From: DATJGR01 sp963812255
Lineage (GTDB): Bacteria > Pseudomonadota > Gammaproteobacteria > Pseudomonadales > Azotimanducaceae
Direction: 5' to 3'
Assembly (NCBI GenBank): GCA_963812255.1
Contig: CAWEUM010000007.1
Span: forward strand, 107,110-171,109
DNA: 64,000 nucleotides
The position numbers and the translations under genes were made by a program. Positions 56,741 to 64,000 of the stretch are shown here, piece after piece (position 1 is the stretch's first letter; each line of letters opens with the position of its first letter). Below the pieces are notes generated by a model that was not told the origin of the DNA, ran no database searches, and saw nothing but the letters and a program-made list of their open reading frames with translations.

Positions 56741-57665
56741 GCGTGCCAGCCAGCCATGCACGCGCCTGAGTGACGTCGCCCGCAATCTGCTGTTTCAGCG
56801 CATCGAGCGACCCGAACTGTTGCTCATCGCGCAGCTTGTGGCGAAACGTCACCGTCAGTCGTTTGCCGTAGATATCGCCATCGAAATCGAACAGATGGAC
56901 TTCGAGCAACGGCTGCTTGCCGCCGATCGTCGGACGAATGCCGACATTCGCTATACCGTCGTAAGGCCGATCTAAGCCGGTGACGCGCACCACGAACACG
57001 CCGTCGAGCGGTGCGCGGTATCGATTCAGCGGAATGTTCGCGGTCGGCGTGCCGAGTTGCCTGCCGAGCTGTCGGCCGTAGATGACGTGACCCATGATGA
57101 AGAAGCTGTGACCGAGCAGCTTTTCGGCGAGCCGGATATCACCACCGGCGAGCGCTTCTCGGATCCGGCTGCTCGACACGCGCTCGTGATCGAACGTCAA
57201 CGTGCCGATATGACTCACGTCGAAGCCAAACCGGTCGCCCCCGCGCTTCAGCATCGCATAATCACCTTCCCGACCGCGTCCGAATCGAAAGTCGTCTCCG
57301 ACGACGACATAGCGAACGCCGAGTTGTCCAACCAGGAAATCCTCGATCACCGACGTGGCGGTAATCCGCGATACCTGTTCGTTGAACGGCAGGCAGATCA
57401 TCCGATCGATTCCGGTCCGCATCAGCAGTGTCACCTTTTCTCTGAACCGGGTCAGCCTGCCGGGTTTGACACCGCCGCCGAAATACTCTCGCGGTAGCGG
57501 TTCGAACGTGATCAGTACGCTCGGTGCGGCCAGTTCGTTGCGCTTGGCGTTCAAATGTGCGAGCAGCAACTGGTGACCATGGTGCACGCCATCGAAATTG
57601 CCGATCGTCGCAACGCAACCGCGATGTCGCGGACGAATGTTATGTAGACCTCGAATGATCTCCAT
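56733..57665 (-). CDS. ribF: Bifunctional riboflavin kinase / FAD synthetase
   Basis: The 310-residue enzyme makes FMN and then FAD. The N-terminal nucleotidyltransferase domain has IGNFDGVHHGHQLLLAHLNA (the HxGH-type site), and VVGDDFRFGRGREGD. The C-terminal kinase domain has GRQLGRQLGTPTANIPL and the GIANVGIRPTIGG segment. The length is normal. It precedes lspA by overlap. A perfect TATAAT -10 box lies 43 bases upstream. Confidence 0.95.
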   Translation of the reverse strand: MEIIRGLHNIRPRHRGCVATIGNFDGVHHGHQLLLAHLNAKRNELAAPSVLITFEPLPREYFGGGVKPGRLTRFREKVTLLMRTGIDRMICLPFNEQVSRITATSVIEDFLVGQLGVRYVVVGDDFRFGRGREGDYAMLKRGGDRFGFDVSHIGTLTFDHERVSSSRIREALAGGDIRLAEKLLGHSFFIMGHVIYGRQLGRQLGTPTANIPLNRYRAPLDGVFVVRVTGLDRPYDGIANVGIRPTIGGKQPLLEVHLFDFDGDIYGKRLTVTFRHKLRDEQQFGSLDALKQQIAGDVTQARAWLAGTHD

Positions 57666-57707
57666 CAGGGATCCAAAGGACAGAAGCGTTAGCGGGTGCG
57701 CACGCGC

Positions 57708-57735
57708 ATTATACGCATGGGCACAGTTGTCTCAC
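57708..57735 (-). promoter_or_regulatory. Sigma-70 promoter upstream of ribF
   Basis: The minus strand has a perfect TATAAT at 57713-57708 and GTGAGA at 57735-57730, 16 bases apart. The predicted start is about 35 bases before ribF. It would drive ribF-lspA-fkpB in the gap after murJ. Confidence 0.55.
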
Positions 57736-57773
57736 CCGTCTGAACTTTTACGCGCCGGAACCCGAGCACAAAC

Positions 57774-59369
57774 TCAAGCGTGGTAGCGAAGGTCCGCGGG
57801 ACGCATACCCAGCACCAGCAGCACAACGAAATACCCGGCGCCGCCGAGCCCACACAATCCGACCATCCAGATCACTCGATCATGCACCGGCATGTGCAAC
57901 CAGGCATTCGCAGACGGCGCCAACGCGAGCAGCAGCATCGCCATCAGCGCGGTCGCCGCGACCACCTTCGCAAGGTAAACGCCGAACGCGCCGCCCGGGC
58001 GGTACAAGCCGCGCCGGATCGTTCCGCGCAACAACAGATAGGCCTGCACAATCGCAGCGGTGCTCGTGCCGAATGCAACACCCACGTGGCCCATCACACG
58101 GAACAGCGCCAGGCTCAGCACGATGTTCACCGCCACGGCCACAACAGCGATGCGCAGGGGCGTGCGGGTATCCTCTCGCGCGAAATAAGCGGGTGCAGCC
58201 ACTTTGACCAATGCAAAGCCGAGCAGACCCACGGCAAACGCCCGCAACGACAACGACGCCATCTCGGCGTCCAATGCCTTCATCGCACCGTGGAAAAACA
58301 CGGTGGCCATCAACGGCAGCGCCAGCACGTACAGCGCAGCCGCTGCCGGTACGCCGAACAGCAAACAGGTGCGAACGCCCCAGTCCACGGTGCGCCCGAA
58401 CGCCGCCAGATCACCGGTTGAACTCAAGCGCGACAGATTGGGCAGCAACACGGTCGCAATCGTCACGGCCACGATGCCGATCGGTAGTTCCATCAATCGA
58501 TCGGAGTAGTAGAGCCACGAAATACTGCCAGTCGCCAGAAGCGAGGCGATCATCGCATCCACCAACGCATTGATCTGACTGACGGAGCCCGCGAATACCG
58601 CCGGGACCATCAGGCGGCCCACACGTCGAACGCCGGGATTGCCCAACTCGACGCGCGGGGGAATCAGCATCCCGATGCGGCGAAGCGCCGGGATCTGAAA
58701 CAACAGCTGAATCAGACCGGCCGCGAACACACCCCAGGCCAGCGCAACGACCGGTTCGGCGAACGTCGGCGCTACGAACAGAGCGGCGATGATCAAGGTC
58801 ACGTTCAGCCACACCGGCGTGAATGCCGGGATCGCGTAGCGATGGAAGCTGTTCAACAACGAACCGGCGAACGCCGTCAGCGAAATGAATCCGAGATACG
58901 GGAACGTCACGCGCAGCATTTCGCCGGTCAGGCGCATCCGCTGCGGGTCATCGCTGAAACCCGGCGCAAACACGAACACAAACAGCGGCGCCGCAACAAC
59001 GCCCAGCAGGCTGACCAGTGTCATGACCACGATGAAGTTGCCGCCCATCACTGCGACGAACTCGCGCAGCACCTCAATGGGTCGATTGCGGTAGCCCGCG
59101 AGAACTGGAACGAACGCTTGCGAGAAAGCGCCTTCGGCGAACAGTCGGCGGAAGAAGTTCGGGATGCGGAACGCGACGAAGAACGCGTCCGCCGCCGGTG
59201 TGGCGCCGAAGAAATACGAAAGCACCATGTCTCGCGCAAGACCGGAGATACGCGACAGCATCGTCATACTCGCGACGATGCTGCCATGACGACCTAGATT
59301 CTGAGTGGGTTGCGCGGGTGGGTCCGATCTGCCCGGATCGTGCCTGTCAGCGGGCCAATTGGTTGACAC
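57774..59369 (-). CDS. murJ: Lipid II flippase MurJ
   Basis: The 531-residue inner-membrane MOP-family flippase has about 14 membrane helices. SMTMLSRISGLARDMVLSYF, then FRIPNFFRRLFAEGAFSQAF are the MurJ signature, with the arginines that line the central cavity. It moves lipid-linked peptidoglycan precursors to the outer face of the membrane. The start is GTG 59369; the ATG at 59267 would cut conserved sequence, so the N-terminal 30 residues are retained. It is divergent from rpsT, whose -35 box lies at this start codon. Confidence 0.92.
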   Translation of the reverse strand: MSTNWPADRHDPGRSDPPAQPTQNLGRHGSIVASMTMLSRISGLARDMVLSYFFGATPAADAFFVAFRIPNFFRRLFAEGAFSQAFVPVLAGYRNRPIEVLREFVAVMGGNFIVVMTLVSLLGVVAAPLFVFVFAPGFSDDPQRMRLTGEMLRVTFPYLGFISLTAFAGSLLNSFHRYAIPAFTPVWLNVTLIIAALFVAPTFAEPVVALAWGVFAAGLIQLLFQIPALRRIGMLIPPRVELGNPGVRRVGRLMVPAVFAGSVSQINALVDAMIASLLATGSISWLYYSDRLMELPIGIVAVTIATVLLPNLSRLSSTGDLAAFGRTVDWGVRTCLLFGVPAAAALYVLALPLMATVFFHGAMKALDAEMASLSLRAFAVGLLGFALVKVAAPAYFAREDTRTPLRIAVVAVAVNIVLSLALFRVMGHVGVAFGTSTAAIVQAYLLLRGTIRRGLYRPGGAFGVYLAKVVAATALMAMLLLALAPSANAWLHMPVHDRVIWMVGLCGLGGAGYFVVLLVLGMRPADLRYHA

Positions 59370-59391
59370 TGACCCATCCCGACGGCATATT
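59363..59391 (+). promoter_or_regulatory. Promoter of rpsT
   Basis: Perfect TTGACA (59363-59368) and CATATT (59386-59391) are separated by 17 bases. The start would fall near 59398, 36 bases before the TTG start of rpsT. The -35 box overlaps the first codon of the divergent murJ gene. Confidence 0.6.
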
Positions 59392-59433
59392 GTCGCGCTT
59401 CATTTTTCTCGAGCCCCGCAGCAGGAGACCAGC

Positions 59434-59700
59434 TTGGCCAACAGTGCATCCGCCCGCAAACGCGCGCGCCAAAGTGAGAAACGCCGCCGCCAGAACGCCA
59501 GTCAACGTTCGATGGTTCGCACGTCCATCAAGCGCACCCAGGCGGCGATCGCAAGCGGCAATCACGCGGACGCACAAGCGGCGCTGACCGCGGCGATCCC
59601 AGTCATCGACGGTATGGTCACGAAGGGCATCATCCACAGGCATAAGGCAGCGCGCCACAAAGCCCGGATGAACGCGCAGATCAAAGCCCTGAAGAGCTGA
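59434..59700 (+). CDS. rpsT: 30S ribosomal protein S20
   Basis: The 88-residue protein starts at TTG 59434, with AGGAGA eight bases upstream. ANSASARKRARQSEKRRRQN and RSMVRTSIKRTQAAI match S20, and the length is normal. A UUG start is known for rpsT in E. coli, where it keeps translation weak and allows autoregulation by S20; the same rare start is seen here. The gene is monocistronic between murJ and the convergent proB. Confidence 0.95.
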   Translation: MANSASARKRARQSEKRRRQNASQRSMVRTSIKRTQAAIASGNHADAQAALTAAIPVIDGMVTKGIIHRHKAARHKARMNAQIKALKS

Positions 59701-59705
59701 GCGAA

Positions 59706-60842
59706 TCAAAGCAGCACCAGGTTGTCCCGATGCATCAGTTCGGGCTCCCGCATGTAGCCAAGGCGTCCCTCGATGTCGCGGGTTGCACAACCCAGGATCT
59801 TCTGGGCCTCATCGCTCGAATAGTTGACCAGCCCTTTCGCGATCCCACTGCCCTGCGGATCTAGACACAGCACGACATCGCCGCGCGTAAACGTACCACG
59901 CGCCGTCGTCACACCGACCGGCAGCAAGCTCTTTCCGCCGTGTTTCAGCACGCGTACGGCACCGGCGTCGAGCACCAGTTCCCCTTTGGTTTTCAGCTGG
60001 CCGGCAATCCAGCGCTTGCGTGCAAGCAGCACTTCCACATCCGGCACGAGCAGCGTACCGATACTGACGCCCTCGCGCAGCGCCACCAATACATCGTCAC
60101 GCCCGCCATACGCGATCGCCGTACGTGCACCCGACCTCGACGCGACCCGAGCGGCGTTGATCTTGGTCGCCATACCACCAACACCCACCGCGCCCGCAGC
60201 CTTGCCGGCCATTGCGACCAGCCGAGGATCATTGGCGCGCGCAAATCCGACCAGCGGCGCGTTGGGATCAACATCCGGATCCGCTTCGTGGAGACCATCG
60301 CGATCGGTCAGCAGCACCAGGACGTGCGCCTCGACGAGATTGGTGACCAGCGCCGCCAGCGTGTCGTTGTCACCGAAGCGGATTTCGTCGGTGGCGACGG
60401 TATCGTTCTCGTTGACCACCGGCACCACACCGAGTTCGAGCAGCGTTCGCATTGTGGTTCGGGCATTCAGATAGCGGCGGCGGTTGGATAGATCGTCGTG
60501 CGTCAGCAGAACCAGTGCCGTGCGCAACCCATGCCGCTGAAACGCGCGCTCGTATGCTTCGATCAAACCCATCTGACCGACCGCGGCGGCCGCTTGTAGC
60601 TGATGGATCGCTTTGGGGCGTTCACGAAAACCGAGTCGGCTCGAGCCTTCCGCAATCGCCCCCGACGTTACCAATACCACCTCGCAGCCCTGCTCCACCA
60701 GCCGCGCAATCTGTCCGGCCCACCGTTGGATCGCGTCGCGATCGATGCCCTGCCCTTCAGCCGTCAACAACGAACTGCCGATCTTCACAACCCAGCGCTG
60801 CAGCGTGCCAAGCCGTTGGCGCTCCACCAGTTCCTCACCCAT
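59706..60842 (-). CDS. proB: Glutamate 5-kinase
   Basis: The 378-residue enzyme phosphorylates glutamate for proline synthesis and has an N-terminal amino acid kinase domain (RWVVKIGSSLLTAEGQGID, VVNENDTVATDEIRFGDND, GGMATKINAARVASRSGART). The C-terminal PUA domain (about 275-370) contains GVTTARGTFTRGDVVLC. I start at ATG 60842, four bases after the obgE stop; GTG 60857 is an in-frame alternative. It is the last gene of rplU-rpmA-obgE-proB. Confidence 0.94.
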   Translation of the reverse strand: MGEELVERQRLGTLQRWVVKIGSSLLTAEGQGIDRDAIQRWAGQIARLVEQGCEVVLVTSGAIAEGSSRLGFRERPKAIHQLQAAAAVGQMGLIEAYERAFQRHGLRTALVLLTHDDLSNRRRYLNARTTMRTLLELGVVPVVNENDTVATDEIRFGDNDTLAALVTNLVEAHVLVLLTDRDGLHEADPDVDPNAPLVGFARANDPRLVAMAGKAAGAVGVGGMATKINAARVASRSGARTAIAYGGRDDVLVALREGVSIGTLLVPDVEVLLARKRWIAGQLKTKGELVLDAGAVRVLKHGGKSLLPVGVTTARGTFTRGDVVLCLDPQGSGIAKGLVNYSSDEAQKILGCATRDIEGRLGYMREPELMHRDNLVLL

Positions 60843-60846
60843 CGCG

Positions 60847-62034
60847 TCAGTCGGCACGATGGATCACATCGACCGATTCCAATTCGGCGGCGTCTGTTGC
60901 GGCATCGAGATCCGCCGCCAGCGGACGCTGCGGACGCCGCAGTAGCGACTGACGCAGCACGTCGGCCGCGATGTCCGCATCGAGCGTGACGTCGGCACTG
61001 GATATATCCGGATCGTTGGCAAGCGACTCGCGAGTTACTTCGATGTGACGCATCAGCGCGTCGAGTAGCGCGGTTACGCCATTCCCGGTGGCTGCGGAGA
61101 CTGCAAACGTCGGCCGCGAGGGAAAGGCCGACTGCACCGACCGCACGATACGTTCGAGATCGCCGCTGGAAACAACATCGGCCTTCGTCAGCACGATCCA
61201 CCGCGGCCGCCGCATCAGCGTCGGACTGTACTCCGCCATTTCCGCTTCGATCGCGCGCGCATTTTCAATCGGATCACTGCCGTCCGGCGGCGCCAGTTCG
61301 ACCATGTGCAACAACACTCGGCAACGTGCCAGGTGGCGTAGAAACTGCGTACCGAGCCCAGCGCCCGATGCCGCACCCTCTATCAGCCCCGGAATGTCCG
61401 CCATCACGAAGCTGCGGTCATCGCCGAGCCTGACGACACCCAGGTTCGGGGTCAGGGTCGTGAACGGATAATCGGCAATTTTCGGACGCGACGCGGACAC
61501 GCGCGCGAGCAAGGTCGATTTGCCGGCGTTCGGCATGCCCAACAGACCGACATCCGCCAGTACTTTCAATTGCAGACGCAGGCGGCGGATCTCACCGGGA
61601 AACCCGGGTGTGGTCTTGCGCGGCGCGCGATTCGTCGCCGATTTATAGCGCGTGTTGCCGAAACCGTGCTGGCCGCCGCGCGCGACGATCAGACGACTGC
61701 CTGGCGTCGGCATGTCGCCAAGAATTTCGAGCGTGTCTTCGTCGACCACCGTCGTACCGCTCGGCACGCGAATCACAAGGTCCGATCCGCCGCGCCCCGT
61801 CATGTTTTTGGGGTGACCTGATGCGCCATGTTCGGCGCGATAACGCGATCGATTGCGGAAATCGACTAGCGTGTTCAGCGCTACATCGGCTTCGAGGATG
61901 ACATCACCGCCATCACCGCCATCGCCACCGTCAGGACCACCCATCGGGATGTATTTTTCGCGCCGGAACGAACACGCCCCTTTGCCGCCCCGACCGGCTT
62001 CAACCTGGATGGTGGCTTCGTCGACGAATTGCAT
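60847..62034 (-). CDS. obgE: GTPase ObgE/CgtA
   Basis: The 395-residue GTPase acts in 50S ribosome assembly and stress control. The Obg glycine-rich domain has EAGRGGKGACSFRREKYIP and GGPDGGDGGDGGDVIL. The GTPase domain has GLLGMPNAGKSTLLARVS (G1), FTTLTPNLGVV (G2), DIPGLIEGA (G3) and LTKADVV (G4). The C-terminus is acidic and variable. ATG 62034 is the conserved start; the longer frame to 62187 crosses the rpmA gene. Confidence 0.96.
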   Translation of the reverse strand: MQFVDEATIQVEAGRGGKGACSFRREKYIPMGGPDGGDGGDGGDVILEADVALNTLVDFRNRSRYRAEHGASGHPKNMTGRGGSDLVIRVPSGTTVVDEDTLEILGDMPTPGSRLIVARGGQHGFGNTRYKSATNRAPRKTTPGFPGEIRRLRLQLKVLADVGLLGMPNAGKSTLLARVSASRPKIADYPFTTLTPNLGVVRLGDDRSFVMADIPGLIEGAASGAGLGTQFLRHLARCRVLLHMVELAPPDGSDPIENARAIEAEMAEYSPTLMRRPRWIVLTKADVVSSGDLERIVRSVQSAFPSRPTFAVSAATGNGVTALLDALMRHIEVTRESLANDPDISSADVTLDADIAADVLRQSLLRRPQRPLAADLDAATDAAELESVDVIHRAD

Positions 62035-62078
62035 TAAACGTCTCGCCGTTAGCGCAATGCACCCGCGCGGTGACCTAC

Positions 62079-62342
62079 CTAGACTTCGGCAGCAACCACA
62101 CTGACGATTCGGCGCTTCAGGCGACCTTTCTCTGCAAACTGCACCCGACCGTCGGCGGTCGCGAACAGCGTATGGTCGCGCCCGCACGCGACGTTGTCGC
62201 CCGGGTGAAACTGCGTACCGCGCTGACGTACGATGATGTTGCCGGCCACGACGACCTCGCCGCCGAACTTTTTCAAGCCCAGCCGCTTCGAGTGCGAGTC
62301 GCGGCCGTTGCGGGTACTTCCGCCTGCTTTCTTATGCGCCAT
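62079..62342 (-). CDS. rpmA: 50S ribosomal protein L27
   Basis: The 87-residue protein begins MAHKKAGGSTRNGRDSHSKR, the N-terminal tail of L27 that reaches the peptidyl transferase centre. LGLKKFGGEVVVAGNIIVRQ follows. Length and motif are standard. It lies nine bases after rplU and 44 bases before obgE. Confidence 0.98.
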   Translation of the reverse strand: MAHKKAGGSTRNGRDSHSKRLGLKKFGGEVVVAGNIIVRQRGTQFHPGDNVACGRDHTLFATADGRVQFAEKGRLKRRIVSVVAAEV

Positions 62343-62351
62343 GGACGACTC

Positions 62352-62663
62352 CTAGCCAGTGATTGCCGTGATGCGCACGTCGGTGTACCACTGCCGGTGA
62401 CCGGCACGGCGCATGTAGTGTTTACGGCGACGAAATTTGATGATTCCAATCTTGTCGTGGCGTTCGTGGCCTACGACTTCCGCGGTGACCTTGCCGCCCG
62501 CGACATAGGGCTTGCCGACCGTCACGTTGTCGCCTTCCGCGACCAGCAGCACTTCGTCGAACTGCACCGCGGCTCCCGGTTCGGCATCGATGAGTTCCAG
62601 ACGAACGACCTCACCTTCGCTGACGCGGTGCTGCTTGCCACCACTCTTGAACACCGCAAACAT
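62352..62663 (-). CDS. rplU: 50S ribosomal protein L21
   Basis: The 103-residue protein begins MFAVFKSGGKQHRVSEGEVV and ends with KFRRRKHYMRRAGHRQWYTD, both typical of L21, which binds 23S rRNA. It starts at ATG 62663 with GGAGAGG just upstream. It is first in the rplU-rpmA-obgE-proB operon and divergent from ispB, the widely conserved proteobacterial order. Confidence 0.98.
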   Translation of the reverse strand: MFAVFKSGGKQHRVSEGEVVRLELIDAEPGAAVQFDEVLLVAEGDNVTVGKPYVAGGKVTAEVVGHERHDKIGIIKFRRRKHYMRRAGHRQWYTDVRITAITG

Positions 62664-62802
62664 AGCCCTCTCCTGACGACGATTCCCTTGGGAGTCTGTA
62701 TTACAATGCCCCAATCCCGAAGGGCGCCCGCAAAAGGCGCGTAATTCTACGGGCAAAGATTTCGCAATACAACGCGCCACAAGGCCCCGAACGGCACAAC
62801 TC

Positions 62803-63834
62803 ATGGCACAGCAAATGCCCAGCACGATGGTCGACGCGGACGACGCGGCACCCATCATCACACCGCCGGATATCAAGGCCGTATATGCGCTCGTTGCCGA
62901 GGATTTCGACTCGGTCAATGCACTGATCCCGCGCCGGCTCACCTCCGATGTCGAACTGGTCGAGGAGATCGGCCGCCACATCATCGAAAGCGGCGGCAAG
63001 CGACTGCGGCCGTTGCTGGTGCTGTTGAGCGCACGTTGTCTGGGCTACAACGGCAGCGACCACATCAAGCTCGCCGCGGTCATCGAATTTCTCCACACGG
63101 CCACATTGCTGCATGACGATGTCGTCGACCGATCCGATCTACGCCGCGGGCGTGCGACTGCCAATCATCTCTGGGGGAACGCGCCGAGCGTGCTGGTCGG
63201 CGATTTCCTGTATTCGCGTGCGTTTCAGTTGATGGCGGAACTCGGCCGGATCGACATCATCGGCATTCTCTCGGACGCCACCAACGTGATTGCGGAGGGC
63301 GAGGTACAGCAGCTTGCGAACATCGGCAACGCCGATATCAGCGAAACCAACTACTTCGACGTCATTCGCGCGAAGACCGCGATGCTGTTTCAGGCCGCCT
63401 CGCATACCGCCGCGGTGCTCGCGGGACAGGACGAGAAACACATTGTAGCGCTGCGTGAATATGGACAAACGCTCGGTCTCGCCTATCAGCTCGTGGACGA
63501 CTGGCTCGACTATGCCGGCGATGCCAACGTGATGGGGAAAAACGCCGGAGACGACCTTGCCGAAGGCAAGATGACGCTGCCGCTGATTCACACGCTGTGT
63601 CACGGCTCCTCGAGCGATCGCGCCTTGGTTCGCGATGCGATCGAAACGCGGTCGAGCACGTCGCTCGGTGAGGTCATCGTCGCAGTGAAGCAGTGTGGGG
63701 CGCTCGAACGGACCCGACACGATGCCGAAGTACAGGCACAACGGGCGATCGATCTGCTGCGCGATCTGCCGAGCGGCGAATATTGCGATGCGCTCGCCGA
63801 CCTCGCGCGCTTCTGCGTTGCGCGCCTCAACTGA
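62803..63834 (+). CDS. ispB: All-trans polyprenyl diphosphate synthase (IspB type)
   Basis: The 343-residue trans-prenyltransferase makes the side chain of ubiquinone. The first aspartate-rich motif LLHDDVVDRSDLRRG and the second LVDDWLDYAGD are both intact. SGGKRLRPLLVLLSARCLG and AEGEVQQLAN are also conserved. The product chain length (octaprenyl or other) cannot be told from motifs. The ATG at 62803 is used; an inner ATG at 62818 is possible. It is divergent from rplU across 139 bases. Confidence 0.93.
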   Translation: MAQQMPSTMVDADDAAPIITPPDIKAVYALVAEDFDSVNALIPRRLTSDVELVEEIGRHIIESGGKRLRPLLVLLSARCLGYNGSDHIKLAAVIEFLHTATLLHDDVVDRSDLRRGRATANHLWGNAPSVLVGDFLYSRAFQLMAELGRIDIIGILSDATNVIAEGEVQQLANIGNADISETNYFDVIRAKTAMLFQAASHTAAVLAGQDEKHIVALREYGQTLGLAYQLVDDWLDYAGDANVMGKNAGDDLAEGKMTLPLIHTLCHGSSSDRALVRDAIETRSSTSLGEVIVAVKQCGALERTRHDAEVQAQRAIDLLRDLPSGEYCDALADLARFCVARLN

Positions 63835-63863
63835 CGGCGCACAGGCGCTTCGCACCGGTTTCG

Positions 63864-63892
63864 GTTGGCTTCGGCATACGCCGCGATTAGAA
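63864..63892 (+). promoter_or_regulatory. Promoter of tRNA-Pro
   Basis: TTGGCT (63864-63869) and TAGAAT (63887-63892) are separated by 17 bases. The start would be near 63899, about 25 bases before the tRNA. The -10 is good and the -35 moderate. Confidence 0.5.
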
Positions 63893-63923
63893 TGCGCGGT
63901 CTTCCCGCATGGCCAGGGAATAT

Positions 63924-64000
63924 CGGAGTGTAGCTCAGCTTGGTAGAGCACCACGTTCGGGACGTGGGGGCCGGAGGTTCGAATCCTCTCACTCCGACCA
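63924..64000 (+). tRNA. tRNA-Pro (anticodon CGG)
   Basis: The 77-base sequence folds as a tRNA: acceptor CGGAGTG with CACTCCG, D-arm GCTC/GAGC, anticodon stem CCACG/CGTGG with loop TTCGGGA (anticodon CGG, reading CCG), T-arm with loop TTCGAAT, and an encoded CCA at 63998-64000. The tRNA ends exactly at the window edge. tRNA genes of this kind are frequent integration sites, but the following DNA is not in the window. Confidence 0.96.

Overview
The window is chromosomal DNA from a GC-rich gammaproteobacterium. I judge this from gene content and order: lptFG next to pepA-holC-valS; ilvB-ilvH-ilvC-pssA; rluD-pgeF divergent from bamD; pilS-pilR; a fimU-pilVWXY1Y2-type minor-pilin operon; ribF-lspA-fkpB; ispB divergent from rplU-rpmA-obgE-proB; and a FabY-type ketosynthase. 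The arrangement recalls Xanthomonadales, Nevskiales and relatives, but genus cannot be read from the sequence alone. Most of the window is core housekeeping DNA with little sign of mobile elements.

Layout. 1-3.4 kb: a truncated hotdog-fold gene, the remnant of a HAD phosphatase gene, an exported S1/P1-type nuclease and a thiolase-like protein. 3.4-4.5 kb: a candidate small RNA with its own promoter and terminator, a small unknown protein, an RDD membrane protein and a large inverted repeat. 4.5-12 kb: LptG/LptF (LPS export), PepA, HolC (DNA polymerase III chi), an uncharacterised protein and ValS. 12-15.6 kb: a quinone oxidoreductase, an isolated hisH-hisF pair and ferrochelatase. 15.6-20 kb: a compact LysR - GST-like - SLOG/SLATT-like membrane protein operon, divergent from a TauE/SafE exporter. 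20-29 kb: a 1,635-residue single-chain acyl-CoA carboxylase, MoaB, a thiolase and FabY. 29-41 kb: SirB1-like protein, PrfC, HolD-like/RimI, DAHP synthase, PhhB, PssA and the ilv operon with a terminator in its leader, a DUF4124 protein, PgeF and RluD. 41-56 kb: BamD, PilS/PilR and type IV pilus minor pilins, including a PilY1 that carries a long adhesin-like repeat stalk. 56-64 kb: FkpB, LspA, RibF, MurJ, S20, ProB, ObgE, L27, L21, a polyprenyl diphosphate synthase and tRNA-Pro(CGG) at the right edge.

How the genes work together. LptF and LptG form the LPS export permease, while BamD, LspA and MurJ serve outer membrane assembly, lipoprotein maturation and lipid II flipping. The fused carboxylase, the thiolase and FabY could jointly supply malonyl-CoA-type units and start or modify acyl chains. 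IlvB, IlvH and IlvC make branched-chain amino acids and are co-transcribed with pssA. PilS/PilR and the minor pilins plus PilY1 form a type IV pilus regulation and priming module.

The most unusual points are the 94-nt small RNA candidate with ATGGA motifs in two hairpin loops (possible CsrA/RsmA decoy), the unusual domain order of the single-chain carboxylase, the PilY1-repeat fusion with two 267-bp units that are almost identical in DNA, the LysR/GST/SLOG operon, the terminator in the ilv leader, and a small dispersed palindromic repeat family. All calls come from reading the sequence; no database search was run.
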